From positions 102,638-166,637 of the forward strand of contig LUCM01006300.1 of NCBI GenBank assembly GCA_008360955.1: a stretch of 64,000 nucleotides of DNA, in the 5' to 3' direction. How positions within the stretch are numbered: position 1 is the stretch's first letter; each line of letters starts with the position of its first letter. This DNA comes from Fasciolopsis buskii (lineage: Eukaryota > Platyhelminthes > Trematoda > Plagiorchiida > Fasciolidae). This document shows, in pieces, positions 13,337 to 25,533 of the stretch. A program made the position numbers and the translations under genes. The notes under the pieces were generated by a model that saw nothing but the letters and a program-made list of their open reading frames with translations, made no database searches and was not told where the DNA came from.

Positions 13337-16300
13337 AATGCATGTGTTCACCTTGTTTTAAGGGCAAGCTTTCAATTTTTTTTATTGAATAATGAAGACT
13401 TAAGACCGATTCAAAAGACAAGATGATTCATTGGACTTAATAAGAGAGCAACTATGACAAAGCTTTTCGAATCCGTAAGGTGTCTGAAATTTCTATCAGA
13501 AAGGTCAAATTTCGTTGAATCCCGGACACAGCTAGAAAACAACACGAACTGTGTCCAGTGATCTCTGAGTGAGCAGAATAGAGTGATGCAAAGGTCCTGC
13601 ATCACAAGGAATTAAAGTTACACAAACCACTAAAAGCCAACCCAGGTGATCTTGTGTCAGGTGGACTGAGAGTGAAATATGCATGATGTTGAAAACCGCA
13701 TTAGTTTGAAAGTTTAAGCGTTCATGCCAGTAGATGTACCTACTAGGTTTCGGCCTACTTTGTTTTCTGTTTTGGTGCACATCTGGGTGGTCAGCCATGG
13801 CCTTTAGGGATCTATCGTTTAGTGCATACTACACTCCGACACGTTCAGTACAGCCTTTAGCCCTATTCAGGGCGCAGCTCATAAGCACTGTTAATGGTTC
13901 CTAACAAGGGTGAAACGGTTTTCAATCAAGCCCCATGAGGTTTTATATGGTGAATATATCATTGATGGTATTTGGTAAAATTGTGACAGAGCTAGTCAAA
14001 ATGCGAATTTTCAGTTCCGTTTAGTTAGCTCAAAATAGTCAGCGACAAACTAACTGGAAATAGATATCGATTAGTGTGTGTGCCTTTTTGTCATATTCGA
14101 AACAAACTAGTGTTATTACGGGGATAATTTATTGACACAAAAACTCAACAACCCATTTCTGACCGTTTGTGGATTTTCCTTTCAGCAATGTCAATTAGGC
14201 CGTTTGTGATATTATTTTGTTGGTTTGCTTTTTACGATCTACGATGCAGTCCATCAGTTTATTGACAGCTTTGAAGGGATGGGAAATGTACACAACGAGT
14301 CTGGTTATCAAACGTTGGTAGCTGCTGTTGAGCTTTTGCTTTCACAGACTGTGTGCAAGGTACATTTCAGTGAGGCAGAAGTCGATGGAATCCAGTACAT
14401 TTTCTCGAGGCAATAATAAGAGGAATTCAAGAAACAGAAGTTCGATGTTAGAATTTTTCTACAAGCTGTACTGGTGCTTAGCTTACAATGAAAATCTTCA
14501 TTTATTTTGATCACCTGGTGGTTGTTTGCTGTTTAGCGGTCTCCAGGCATCGTTTAGTCGACTAAAGCTGTTTTTGGCAGCTACGACGTGAGTTGAAGTA
14601 AACACACACCTTTCTTAACTGATATAACAGCTTTTGTCGAAATTCTTACCAGGCTTTCAAGTCACGTTAGTGCGTCACGCAGTTTGCACGTGATGCGCAC
14701 GTTAGCGCTAAGGTTATTCAAATATGTGCATTTATTCCAGCCCAGGTTGAGGCTACTTAAACCCGCCGGACTCGGCCAAATGATAATCAGCAGCTACTTA
14801 ACAGTGGACGGAGGATTGTGAACGCGGGGACAATTTTCAGTAATATAAATGACCAGCATTTCCTATGCACTGTGCCCTAACTAAGGCTCCACTCCGGAAG
14901 AAAAGCAACGGGACAGTAGACCAAGTTATCAGTTACTTGTCTAGCCTTGATGCTTTACGACATGGCAGAATACGGGGTCGAACCATGGCAGTCACCATCC
15001 TTATCATCATTATTTTGTCTGATTTCCTTTTTACAGTTTTACACCAATGAACAAAACCTTCAGGGAGGGAGTGCGTTTACTGAAGTGCTGTCATAAGGGA
15101 ACAGGTACAATGAAAAACTACAATGCTGATCGCCGCGCCATAGCCGATTATGCCTGACGGGGTTGATGTTCACAAGTTAAGTGTCTGATATAAAATATAT
15201 TTCAAGAGTTTAGCTTGTATAGTTTTACCCCTTGGTGTGAATGCTTACCGTTTAAACGTATTTTTCGTTACTCTTTGAAGAGTCATAATACCTGAAAAAT
15301 CTCTTCATAAGAGATCTGATCCGGTGATTTTCGAGCATGAAGCAATGGTGTTTCTCGCCCTTAGCATTTTATACCTGCATAAGCACTGTAGATAGTCATA
15401 TGAATTTCGACACTACATTCTCACAGTACAAATTGAAAATGACTAATGGAAGTAAATAATGTTTCCAAGTAATAAACTTATTTTAAAATATCAAACAGAA
15501 GGTCCAGTAGGCTTCCTACGCAGAAATCCATCTCTCATCAGAGTCGATAGCTTGAGCCCTCGGGTCAGGGACCGACCGCGATTCAGCAGAGAATATGTTC
15601 TGTTTCATGATATACAACGCTCCATTGTTTGAAACTGAAGTTCAATGAACCGTTGCTAACGTTCGATTGGCATTCGTTCGCTCTAGTCGGGTCATCACAT
15701 ATCTGTCACGTTAAGGGTTGCCAACAAGGATAAAAATATGGTGTTCCCATGGTATTCAACGACAAACCGGGCGTTGGTCATGCAAGATGATTGATTTTAT
15801 TTCAGAAAAAATTTTCAAATTATTTTCTCGTATAAAAAAGTGAACAAATTAAGCCACCCTTCTTAAATAGTATGTTATCCTTGTGCTTTTAAGCTCCTCT
15901 ATTGCCATTGTGACAATCGGTTTCATTTGACTAAATAAATTTTAGTCTCTCCAGACCTATTCCATGACAATGCAGGTACCATCCAATTCATTGCGATTAT
16001 TTTACACTCCTAAGGACACTATTGTTTCCGGAAACACGCAGATAGCACAAGCCTGTTCTCAAGGTCCTTTTGCAGAACCGCGAAAGATATCTCGCCTCCA
16101 AAAAACCCAATCACTGGGTTATGCACCCACGAAGTGGAGATCAAAGTAGGAAACTGGCATTGGAATGCTAGAAGTCCTAACGGAAGTTCATGTTGTTTCT
16201 GCAACCCTGTAAACGCGACTTCAGAAGCTGATCTGTCTCGCATTCAGTAACACAGTCGAAAGAATGCAAGGTAGAACGTAACTGGTTTACTGTATCACTA

Positions 16301-19300
16301 TGGATACCCAAAAGGAGCTGGAAGATACATAGTACAGCTCTCACAGATAACCAAATATGTGAAAATGTTAGTATCTCAAATTTCCATATTATGTTCAAAA
16401 CAATCTGAGCTGTCCCTTGGGATCAGCGAGAAGTCAGATAGCTTCCTTTTGTCCAAGTGGTCAAATCATTAACATACTGGATTTTCACCATGAACGTCTA
16501 GCCTTTGATTCCTTCCAGCGCCGGTCAACTTCCCCACTTGATAACCATCAGTTGACCATTGTCCCATTCCCGAAAGCCATGCATGCTTCTGTCTCAATAA
16601 TGAAGGAGTCGACGGATACATATCTAATTTGGATTTCGACTTTTACTGATGGAATGGACGTGAAGAAATTTAGGCGTCTTGCAATTCAGCTTGAACCATT
16701 TGCCCTTTGACGGTCACATGCGGAGATGGGTGAGTCGCAAGAATTCAGCCGGATTGTATTCTCAAAAATTTTCGAACTGAGTGTGGATGGCATTGTATGA
16801 GCTCGTCAGCTGCATTACCGTGCGTATAAGAACAGACTATTTCCCCTTTTGATGAACTCAATAGTTCTAGGACGAGAAGTTTTCATGAAGTTTTCCCCTC
16901 TTGTTTTCTTGCTAGATGCATTTTTCGTCGGTCGTTCTCGAACGCAAAATCCCGCTGCATATTAACAAAAACTTCCATTACAACCATTTGTAGCAGCAAT
17001 TTTACCACGTGAGGGTAAAATTTTCAACTAATCCAATAATTTTCTACCGAATATATATGGTTTCTTTCAATGAATGATGTTCAGTGCTTATGTTCCACGG
17101 TGACTTTTGAGTATCAGCAAGAAAATGAGTTTTAAACGTGGCATAATATCTATCTAGATTTTCACATTAAAACGCTGACGTCGAGAACCGAAGTTTAACC
17201 GATGAATTTCCGTTGATCAATAGAAGGCAAAACCCAGGTTGGTCATTTTGGTACGGACATCAAACCGAAAATCCTAAGCTGCTGCATCCCGATCAGCCTT
17301 GGTTCCTTTACAGATGTGCAGTCTGTCTCATCACAAAATGCCCTATGAGAGGAGTTGAACAAATAAAACCGAGACAGTTGTTGTTTTCTGATCTTATTGA
17401 TGACACAAATCCCTTGATGGGCGTACTGAAGTTAACCCGATTGGTCAGGACATTTTCCTGGTGGACAAACGGTTACCAGTCTGATCTAAGCTAACTGCGT
17501 TGCCTTTTAGGCAACTCAAAAGCGAATGAGTCGAAAACTCTCATGGGAGACAGCTGAAAAGTTGACACTGAGTGATGATTGCTGGATTAGATTGCCTCGT
17601 GCTTTATTTTGTCTCGTTGTATTACACTGACCTTTTAGCTTTTCGCAAGCATATTCTCATATTTCAGTCGTACAATAGTTTTTGCAATACATGGCTTGTT
17701 AATATCAGTAGCAAAAGCCTTCCGAAATCAAACCAGTGTGAGTCAAAGAAAGTTACCACATTGCACGAGAGTGGCCGGGTCTTTGCATACCAGTAGCTCG
17801 ATCGCGATAAGACATGAGGCTCTGTGGAGGTTACTCCTTCAGGGTATGAGAGGGAAGGCTTGAGTAAGTAACTGCGATGTATTATCCTCCATCAAACTTA
17901 AAAGTTTAAATCAACTGGTAGGGTGTTTTTACCCATTCGATCATTCACAATCTGCACATTTTCCTGTCAGTTCAACCGTTTTCTTTCTAGCATCTGTGCA
18001 GTTTACAGTGACTAAGTCTTTCGGAGAAGAAATGAGACTGGTTTCTTGACTGACTTCTCTGAATGAGCGTCTTTATAAATGACCATTCTCGGCAATAGCC
18101 TACTGAAATGAATTATGCTCGGAGTAAGAAATAAAATTCGTCGGAATAATTTAGACTGCACAAAAATGAGTGTAAAAAACTGGCCCCATTAGATAGGAAA
18201 TGCCAGAAAAAAATAAACAAACACTAATTTTCACCAAAGAATTGCGTGACAGGTGTCAGTAACACACTTGCACAATAAATGCATTTGTAGCGAAACAGGT
18301 TGGCTTTAACTGTCATACGGAATTCGTAGGGAAATTAACGAAGTCTGTTCCTTTTTCTCCTAGTAGTTAATTTGCGTGGCGCAGTCTGAACATAGTACTT
18401 AATAAGTGACTCAGATAATGTGTAGTCGCACACATTATTGTGCGGTTTTGGGCGCGGATATTTCAAGGACATAGGAAACCAAGCAGTTTTAGGTCCGAAA
18501 AGAGTCAATAGAAAAGATTTGAGAAAAATGATTTGTCAAGTTGTTTGCAATCATTCAAATGAATACGATCGTGAGAAGTATTTGACTTTAGTACAGTGCA
18601 TAATTATTCGTCCGAAATTTTCTGAATTACCAGTTTGGCGTTACATTAGTGAAGGGTGAAGCGCCCAACCTGACAACAACCTTCTTTAGCAATTCAGGTT
18701 TTCTAATTCGATAACCCATTTAACCTCGTCTAAGTATTAATTTTTCTGCTGGGTTGTCCTATTATTCGTGACTTTGTTCTACAGGCTATCCTGTTTGTAT
18801 CAGTAATCGGGACGGGGCGAGTTCGTGGAATGACCGCATTTTCTACTGCACAAACCGAGGCGGTTTTTGCATCAGTCACACAGAAACGTATCCCCAAGTG
18901 CACAACAAACAGTCACCTTGCACGGTTTTGAATTTCGGCAAACCATTGCATAAATTAGGGGGTAATCCCAAGCACTGGTGAATAACACGACACAAGGCCT
19001 GTGTTTTTCAATAAGTATTAGTTGATGCCGGACGGACAAAACTTGATGAGACGCAGAGTAGTGCAGTCTTCACGCAGAAGCGGAGAACTCCCCAACCCTA
19101 AGCGGTGTAGTGCTTCGGTTTTCGCAAAAGCTGCTTTTATTGTTAACGGCGCAGTCAGCCCCAAAGCAGAATGACAAAACATGTGAATATAAACAGATTA
19201 CACGAGTCCAATCTTTATTGTTTCAAAACAATAGATGGTTTTCGAAAGAAATGGATAGACTTCTTTTATTCGGGCAATACTCATTTGGGCACATCACCAG

Positions 19301-21550
19301 CACTTAAGCTGAAATCGGCAATTCGAATATCTCGAAAATGAGTTCATGATGAGAGCAAAAGTCCTCTGGCTTTCCAGGAATAATACTCAAATAACCAAAG
19401 CCCATTTTGCGTCTCAGTCATAAGTGTTGAAGAAAAAAGACTTATCCCTCGGGTACTGAAATCACTGGCCAAATAATAATCTTCCCGTCGATAACAGTGT
19501 GCCCTAATGAACTGAACCTTTTCCGGTTGGCAAACAAGGAAATTATTCATTCATGCAATTGCGTTATCAATCGATTGGGTTTGTCAATAAAATTATTATC
19601 GGAAATACTGACAGAACTTTCTGTCTAATGGAGTTGTGTGTGCTTTACGGAATTACTTGAATAACTGTTGAGTCAGTCCGTACTGCCAAAATGTGGTCCA
19701 CAAAAAAGTACTGTGCGTATCGCAAGGAATGCAGACTGGAATGACTGCAGTCGAATTCTGGCAGGTCTGGTGATGATTTTCGAAACTCCACCAAAGACTG
19801 AGGTAAGCAGGCCGTTCAGCTGTCTCCAATCAGTTATCTGATGACATCTCCTCGATCTTTAATAAAAACAGTGATTGAATGTAGGTGATCGTTCGGTCCA
19901 GTAGTTAAAACCAGTACAGGCTCCCAAATTACCCTGAGACCTAGTGAAATTATTGAGAACAGAATGGGAAACAGTGTAAGCTATCAAAGCAACATGAGAA
20001 ATATAGGGAGCTTGCGACCAACTGTAATTCTAAAGTGCACTTCTGACACAGTTCAGTGAACAAAACATTTGCCCATACAAACCATTTCTTTTCATCAATG
20101 AATTTCGGTTTCCATGTATTTGTTATCGCAGGTAGACACGGTGCCAGTGTACTCTCAACCCCTCATACCCACAGATGTACGGTACCCATACAAGGATCAA
20201 TAATTTTAGTAGGGATAATGCTATTCTTTTTGATCCATTCTTGCTGGATATTGTGGAGAAATCGACGAATCGAGTTCTAGAAGAAAAAAAGCTTTTTATA
20301 GATTTGTTCATTTTTTGGACCCGAAAGTTTATCAATACTATGCGTGTTTAATTGCGAAAACTGCGCATTTCGTCAAATACGCCAGCCTAGCACGCAACAA
20401 GTTCAAGAGGAATAGTAGAAAATGACTGACGGACGAGCAAGGAGACACGGAACGAGAAGACAAGAGGGTGCGAGACAAAGCAGAACAGAAGAAACTCAGA
20501 TTCTTCTGATCGCACCTAGCAATGATCGGTTTTATTGAAGAAAAAAGAGTGAGAAACCGTGCCAGTCCTCATGTTGTAACAACTCTGGTTACAAAACAAC
20601 ACTAGCTACCAAATCATACAGTCGGATCAATTTAATTCCTCACAGGCTGGCAACCTTGTCGAGTGAGAGAGACGACGTTATTCAAGCCAACAGCAGGTGA
20701 AACAAATCGACGGCTGTGGTTTGCGAACAGGCAACTGCGAAACTCAGTCATCGCAACTAAGAATGTAAGCAGCATTGGCTTAGTTTAGTCCCATAATTAT
20801 CGGAAACTTTTGCCTAGCACCTAGTTAATCCGCATTCCTTTGCCGATTTGCGTCCAACCTAGGTGATCATCCAAATGAACAACTTTCCGTCTACTTATTG
20901 GTGACCTTGACAGACCTGGGCTTACCTGCCGGTTTAGACATAATTTAAGGAATTCAGTAAACTTCACTACCAAACTTAATCCAAAGCTGAACTTATTATT
21001 TGTCAACGAACCGTAGTTCTGTATAGTCCCTGGGCGTGAAATTTTGACCATTTGGTCCAACAGTATAGACCACGGCTAGTCGATGCACAATGCTAAGTTG
21101 ACTATTCAAAACGGTAAACGGGAAAAATCGCTCATCTGAGAAACCGGTGAATTAAAATATTCTGATTCGCCTAACTGAGTCTTCGGTATTTCCAAATCGA
21201 AGTTCTCGCACGAACTTTTGCCGCTTTTACCCACTCGTTGTCATTAGCTTAAAAATAGAATTTTACACATGGACAAACTTTGAATGCCGAAACGCGAGCA
21301 GCGATGGAGGGGGATGTAATAGGCAGACAAGCACACGTATGGTTCAGGTTGAAAAGCGGAACATATAACTCAAACCTGAACTGAACGCAAAAGTTAAATA
21401 TCGACACAATTCAGGACAACTTCGATTCCCACAGCACGTGGAGGGTTATAAAATACCTGTGACTAAGTTAAACCATAAAATGAATGTCGGTGCTAAGGTA
21501 CTGAAAGCAGACTTCACCTTAGTATCTCCCTAAATTCTGCACCTAGACCC
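13337..21550. other. Non-coding stretch, no supported gene
   Basis: Only chance-length frames (97 codons at most). A frame at 14225-14416 looks protein-like but has no clean acceptor. A small imperfect hairpin lies at about 14669-14700. Confidence 0.45.
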
Positions 21551-21846
21551 GCCCTCGTTCAGTGATATCTCAGTGAAGGTCCGACAGGAGAAAAATAAAG
21601 ACCAACACAGCCAGTGGTCTAGTCCAGTTGTCATCTGCAATACTTAAGGAATATAAGGATACCTTCTCGTTTCCACTGGTTGACATCATTAATACCAGCC
21701 TGGTAAGTGCATATATTTCTTACCTAAAAAGAATAACGAAGATAACATCAATACCCCAAATGGAACCAAGGGGGCGTAATTCCATCACCTGTACGTCACT
21801 AGTGCTAAAACTGTTTGAGAGACCCAAGGCATTCAATATGTTCTGA
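21551..21846 (+). mobile_element. LINE reverse transcriptase relic (N-terminal part of the RT domain)
   Basis: The plus-strand frame from about 21590 reads KIKTNTASG...SSAILKEYKDTF, then FPLVDIINTSL, then ITSIPQMEPRG and LVLKLFER. Order and spacing match the stretch of CR1/Jockey-type reverse transcriptases that normally reads (KI)-(GPDGI)-(LKE)-(LFN-SL)-(PIPK)-(PISL)-(K-E). The preceding segment PPSFSDISVKVRQE (from about 21550) is in another frame, so there is a frameshift near 21590. The invariant GPDG and RPISL cores are eroded and no catalytic xADD block follows. A CA microsatellite starts 34 bp after the frame's stop. It is a short dead fragment; family level is uncertain. Confidence 0.55.
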
Positions 21847-21879
21847 TTATCTTATACGGGATCTGTCGGCTCAATGGTA

Positions 21880-21881
21880 AC

Positions 21882-21912
<31 letters not shown>

Positions 21913-21913
21913 T
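21880..21913. repeat. CA dinucleotide microsatellite
   Basis: About 17 CA units with one G interruption near the left end, just downstream of the LINE relic. Probably polymorphic in length. Confidence 0.95.
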
Positions 21914-24900
21914 ACGCCTTCTGGTTGGTAAGCCCGAGTTGGAGAGAGACGGCTTTGTTACTTTTCCTTCAAAGAAATATTGCCTTCAGTACTCCGTACG
22001 GTAACGTAATAATCTGTTGCTCAAAACGTCCCTCTCCAACCGGCTTTATTTCACGCCACTTATTTGCCCTGGTGTTTTAAATAAAATTATCCATTTGTTG
22101 ACAGGATAGATAAAAGACCTCGAAACGCGACAACTCATCCAGAGATGCTCTTGCAGAGGCTATCATAAACAAACACTTAAAGGCACGTGGAAATATCACT
22201 TCCATAATTCACTCAGACCTTCGTATTTCCCTGCACAATAAAGTTGCAAAGACGGTACTCAAATCTACTACTTCTTCAAAGTTCAGTTTTTTGTTTACTC
22301 GTACTTCTGCATAACGGAATTTTATCTTGTAGCATCGTGTTAGAATGCAGGATGATTTAACTAAAGTCTCTAAAAAAAACTAAAGAACTGAATTTGAGTA
22401 TTTTTTATAGGTTTTGTCTTTATTTGTTGTTATCACGATTTTATAGCAACAGATATACCGTACGAGCTGAAAATCTACCACCCCACTTCCCGAATGTCTT
22501 TAAAGCTAATGTTAACTGGAAGAATCCAGTTGGGTACTCATCAACGGTACATAAAATTCCGACAGGAAAGAAGCTAAAATAGTATTTAGAAATCAAAGGC
22601 GATACCAAATTACTTGTTTGGATCCCTATTTCGGGAGAGAAAACCGACTTGTGGTAAGGAGTGCATCAGATTCGACAGACTACCACTGCCTGCATACTCT
22701 TGACGGTTTGCCTCATAAGCTATCAAGCGAAGCTCACGACAGTGAATTGACTTCTACAACTAAAGAAAGCTAGCACATAGACCAAACCTTACTATAGTTA
22801 CGTGTATGAATCAGCAGACATATCGACCGGCCCATCGTTAGACGAGCTCAAAGAACAGAATTTAATTGCTCTTGGACTCACTCATCGAGTGACATGATAA
22901 GCTTTCGGATTGAAAAGTATAATTCTAAGGAAACTACCGACCCTTGTTTATGTTGTTCCTTGCTCACCAATGGACTCATCATACATTTGACTCCACTTCA
23001 TTGTTTTGGGATAGAAACTGAACGGAATTGACTGTTTAGATTAGGCTGAATGTACAACTTGCGTTCGCAGGTCTCTGATTTCGTTCACTTGTATACTTGT
23101 GAAAGCGACTACCTGGACAAGAATAAAGTAAATTGCTTCCGTGCTGCTTGCTTCTTACATTCCGATGTATGTCATCAATTTGTATCCTCTTCACTTCCAA
23201 CCAAACTGTTTTTTTTTCAAAATCCATGTAGCACAATGTGGACGCCACAAAGTCACACTTGAAACAATGGACGGGTGGTATCGACTGTCATCATCCGACG
23301 CATTGATGTCACTCTGTGTTCTTAAACCAAAATCGCAATATTTGCATAATTTTTCGACACTCTACCTCTTCATTTTATTCAGCTTTTATAAACAAACAAC
23401 CGGGAATAAATGAAAACCTCAGATTGTTTGCCTGCGCGGAGTATCTGTTGCAGTGAAAATGAACCTGTTTGCTGCTTCATTTTTTTTCCAACCTGGTAAC
23501 GGAATGGCAAAAAGACACTCAGAGTGCAAAAGTGATATAAAACGGTCCAGAGAAGCGTCACTTCTTTCTTGCCTACCGTTGGTAATAGATTCTGATTCGC
23601 ACAAGATAAGAGAAATCGGCTCAGAAAATACGGTTTATATGACCAGATATCTTTATTTTCGAGTTAGTAGCAATGTGGTACTCGAGACATGTGGTGATAT
23701 CTTTTCAGATCTGGCAAGAAAGAATAACACTTTCTCTGAAAAATGACCCGTACATGTGAGGATACCAAGTGATCTTGGTAGGTCCAGTGGTTTTTAATGA
23801 TCCCGAGTTGTCAAAAGAAAGAAAAAGGTGAAAATTCATGCTTCGTACGTGATGCAATTTCCATTGGGTAATTTCGCAGGTAAATTTATTATTTTCAGTT
23901 TTCTAGGTTTATTATTATTATCTAGTCTGAAGGTTAAATTTTCAGGGAGAACGACCTGAAGTCACGGCAGCACGAGACGTCCTGTCATCGACGTATGATG
24001 GTCTATTGATATTTTGAAGATGTTCGCACTGTAGTGATTCGAGATTACTTGTTAAATCAAATAAAGGTTGGATCTTCTAAGGTTGCAGTGACACAAGAGT
24101 TGTTTTGATGACTACCTAAATATGGCACATGTACAGTGTATTCAGGGAGTAACGCCAGGAGAGAAGCACATGAGCATATCACCTTAATCAGCCGGTAGAG
24201 ATGCGTGTGCATTCGTTACCCTCGCGAAAGTGTTGCTAACATTGACATAAGCTGATCAGGTTCAATCGACCACTTGGTCTGACCATGGCTGAAAGCCCAA
24301 GCGCATCGCTCTTGGCACTGCTTCCTGAACTCTCTGCAATGCAAAAAGCAATCTAGAATTCCCCTATTTTCCTTAATTGTGGTTAAACAAAAGCCCAGAT
24401 CTGTGATAGAAGCATCTTTACTTTACCGTTCGAGAAAAGTCGAGAAAAATGTTCAGCGAAACTGGCATGAGCTGAGTGTAAGGGTACCGACCCCCATCTA
24501 AAACAAACTCGCAGATTAGACTGCACACCAATCAGCTGTTTTTGGGTTTTAATAGATCAGTGCACAGGAAATAATGTAGCCGTATTCCGCCGGATTTTTT
24601 ATTGCACTCTAAAATCCAACAGAGAAAGTGGTTAATTTTACAGACATCATTCCAGACTACAGTTAAACACCATTATCTCGAGGGCAGAATTCTAATTCAC
24701 GACGTGACATCACCCACTCTTTGGCCTGGCGTTTACTGTACCAGTTCCAGGGTAAAGCTAATTCTAACGATGTTTTTGACATTCGGTCCAATAGTCATTG
24801 CTTATCTGCCACAATTCGGTCGAAAAGTAAACAATAAAAGAAAGATTAAAATATCCAACTATCCAAATGAAGTTATCGCGTTTATCCTCGTTTCGCCAGT

Positions 24901-25085
24901 AATTTGACTATTTTTGCTATTCTAATGCATGTAGGATTGTAGTTGATTCTGTCTCAACCTCCATAGTAATGTTTCCACTTCGTCGAGATTACACGAAATA
25001 TCTGAGTTTAACCAGTATTCTGCTATATATACAATTCCCAATACTTGTTACACATTTAAAAACTGGTGTAATTGATTCTCTAGGA
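21914..25085. other. Non-coding stretch, no supported gene
   Basis: The longest frame is 101 codons (24602-24907, plus) with no recognised domain. A short TTA-repeat tract sits near 23916. Probably intergenic or intronic to the long minus-strand gene. Confidence 0.45.
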
Positions 25086-25165
25086 CCGGAACCTCGTTAG
25101 CTCAGTAATAAGATCATCTGTTTGTTGGGCAAGTGAGACCCCACCTTTGGATTCCGGCCGGTGAT
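25086..25165 (+). repeat. tRNA-like stretch (possible SINE head or tRNA pseudogene)
   Basis: An A-box-like TAGCTCAGTAATAAG (25098-25112) is followed by a B-box-like TTTGGATTCC (25146-25155) at roughly tRNA spacing. The D-arm pairs poorly and the T-arm is weak, so it is probably a decayed SINE or tRNA pseudogene and not a working gene. If the long gene's intron begins at 25533, this lies inside it, antisense to the gene. Confidence 0.35.
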
Positions 25166-25527
25166 GTCGACCTCTTTTGTGCGATATTTAAATAAGCTTG
25201 TCTTGTCCATTTAACGCATGGCCCCTTGAGCTATCTTAAAGCATTTCAAAATATTTTCGAATGACTTCGTTTGTGGCTTCCTCAGGACAATGCGTCAAAT
25301 GTTATTGTCAAGTAAACTAAGACAGAAGCATTATGTAGTGAAGCCTTGTTCATCCGCTGTGATAGCCTATCTTCGTTGTCCCCTTTCAAATCTGTCACCT
25401 AATGTTTACTGACAACAAGTTACCCGTCTGTTATTTTACCACTTCATCATGTTTGATGAAATCGATTGTAAAACTGAGGCGAGATTTCACACAATTGAAG
25501 TCGTTACTATACTTCAAGTTACACAAT

Positions 25528-25533
25528 ACTTAC
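25528..25533 (-). other. 5' splice site (donor) of the long exon
   Basis: On the minus strand the exon end ACATCCG is followed by GTAAGT, matching the metazoan donor consensus at all six intron positions. It splits a codon after its first base (phase 1), so the next exon must supply two bases first. The matching acceptor and following exon lie at lower coordinates and could not be identified by eye. Confidence 0.8.

Noticed and set aside
14225..14416. 63-codon protein-like plus-strand frame
   Set aside because: Its length is expected by chance, its start is TTG, and the best acceptor lies in another frame.
15530..15600. CTGATGAGAG on the minus strand as a hammerhead ribozyme core
   Set aside because: No GAAA box follows at stem II distance.
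24187..24271. Possible A-box and B-box pair of a SINE
   Set aside because: The B-box-like GGTTCAATCGACC departs from consensus and the intervening sequence does not fold as a tRNA; too weak to list.
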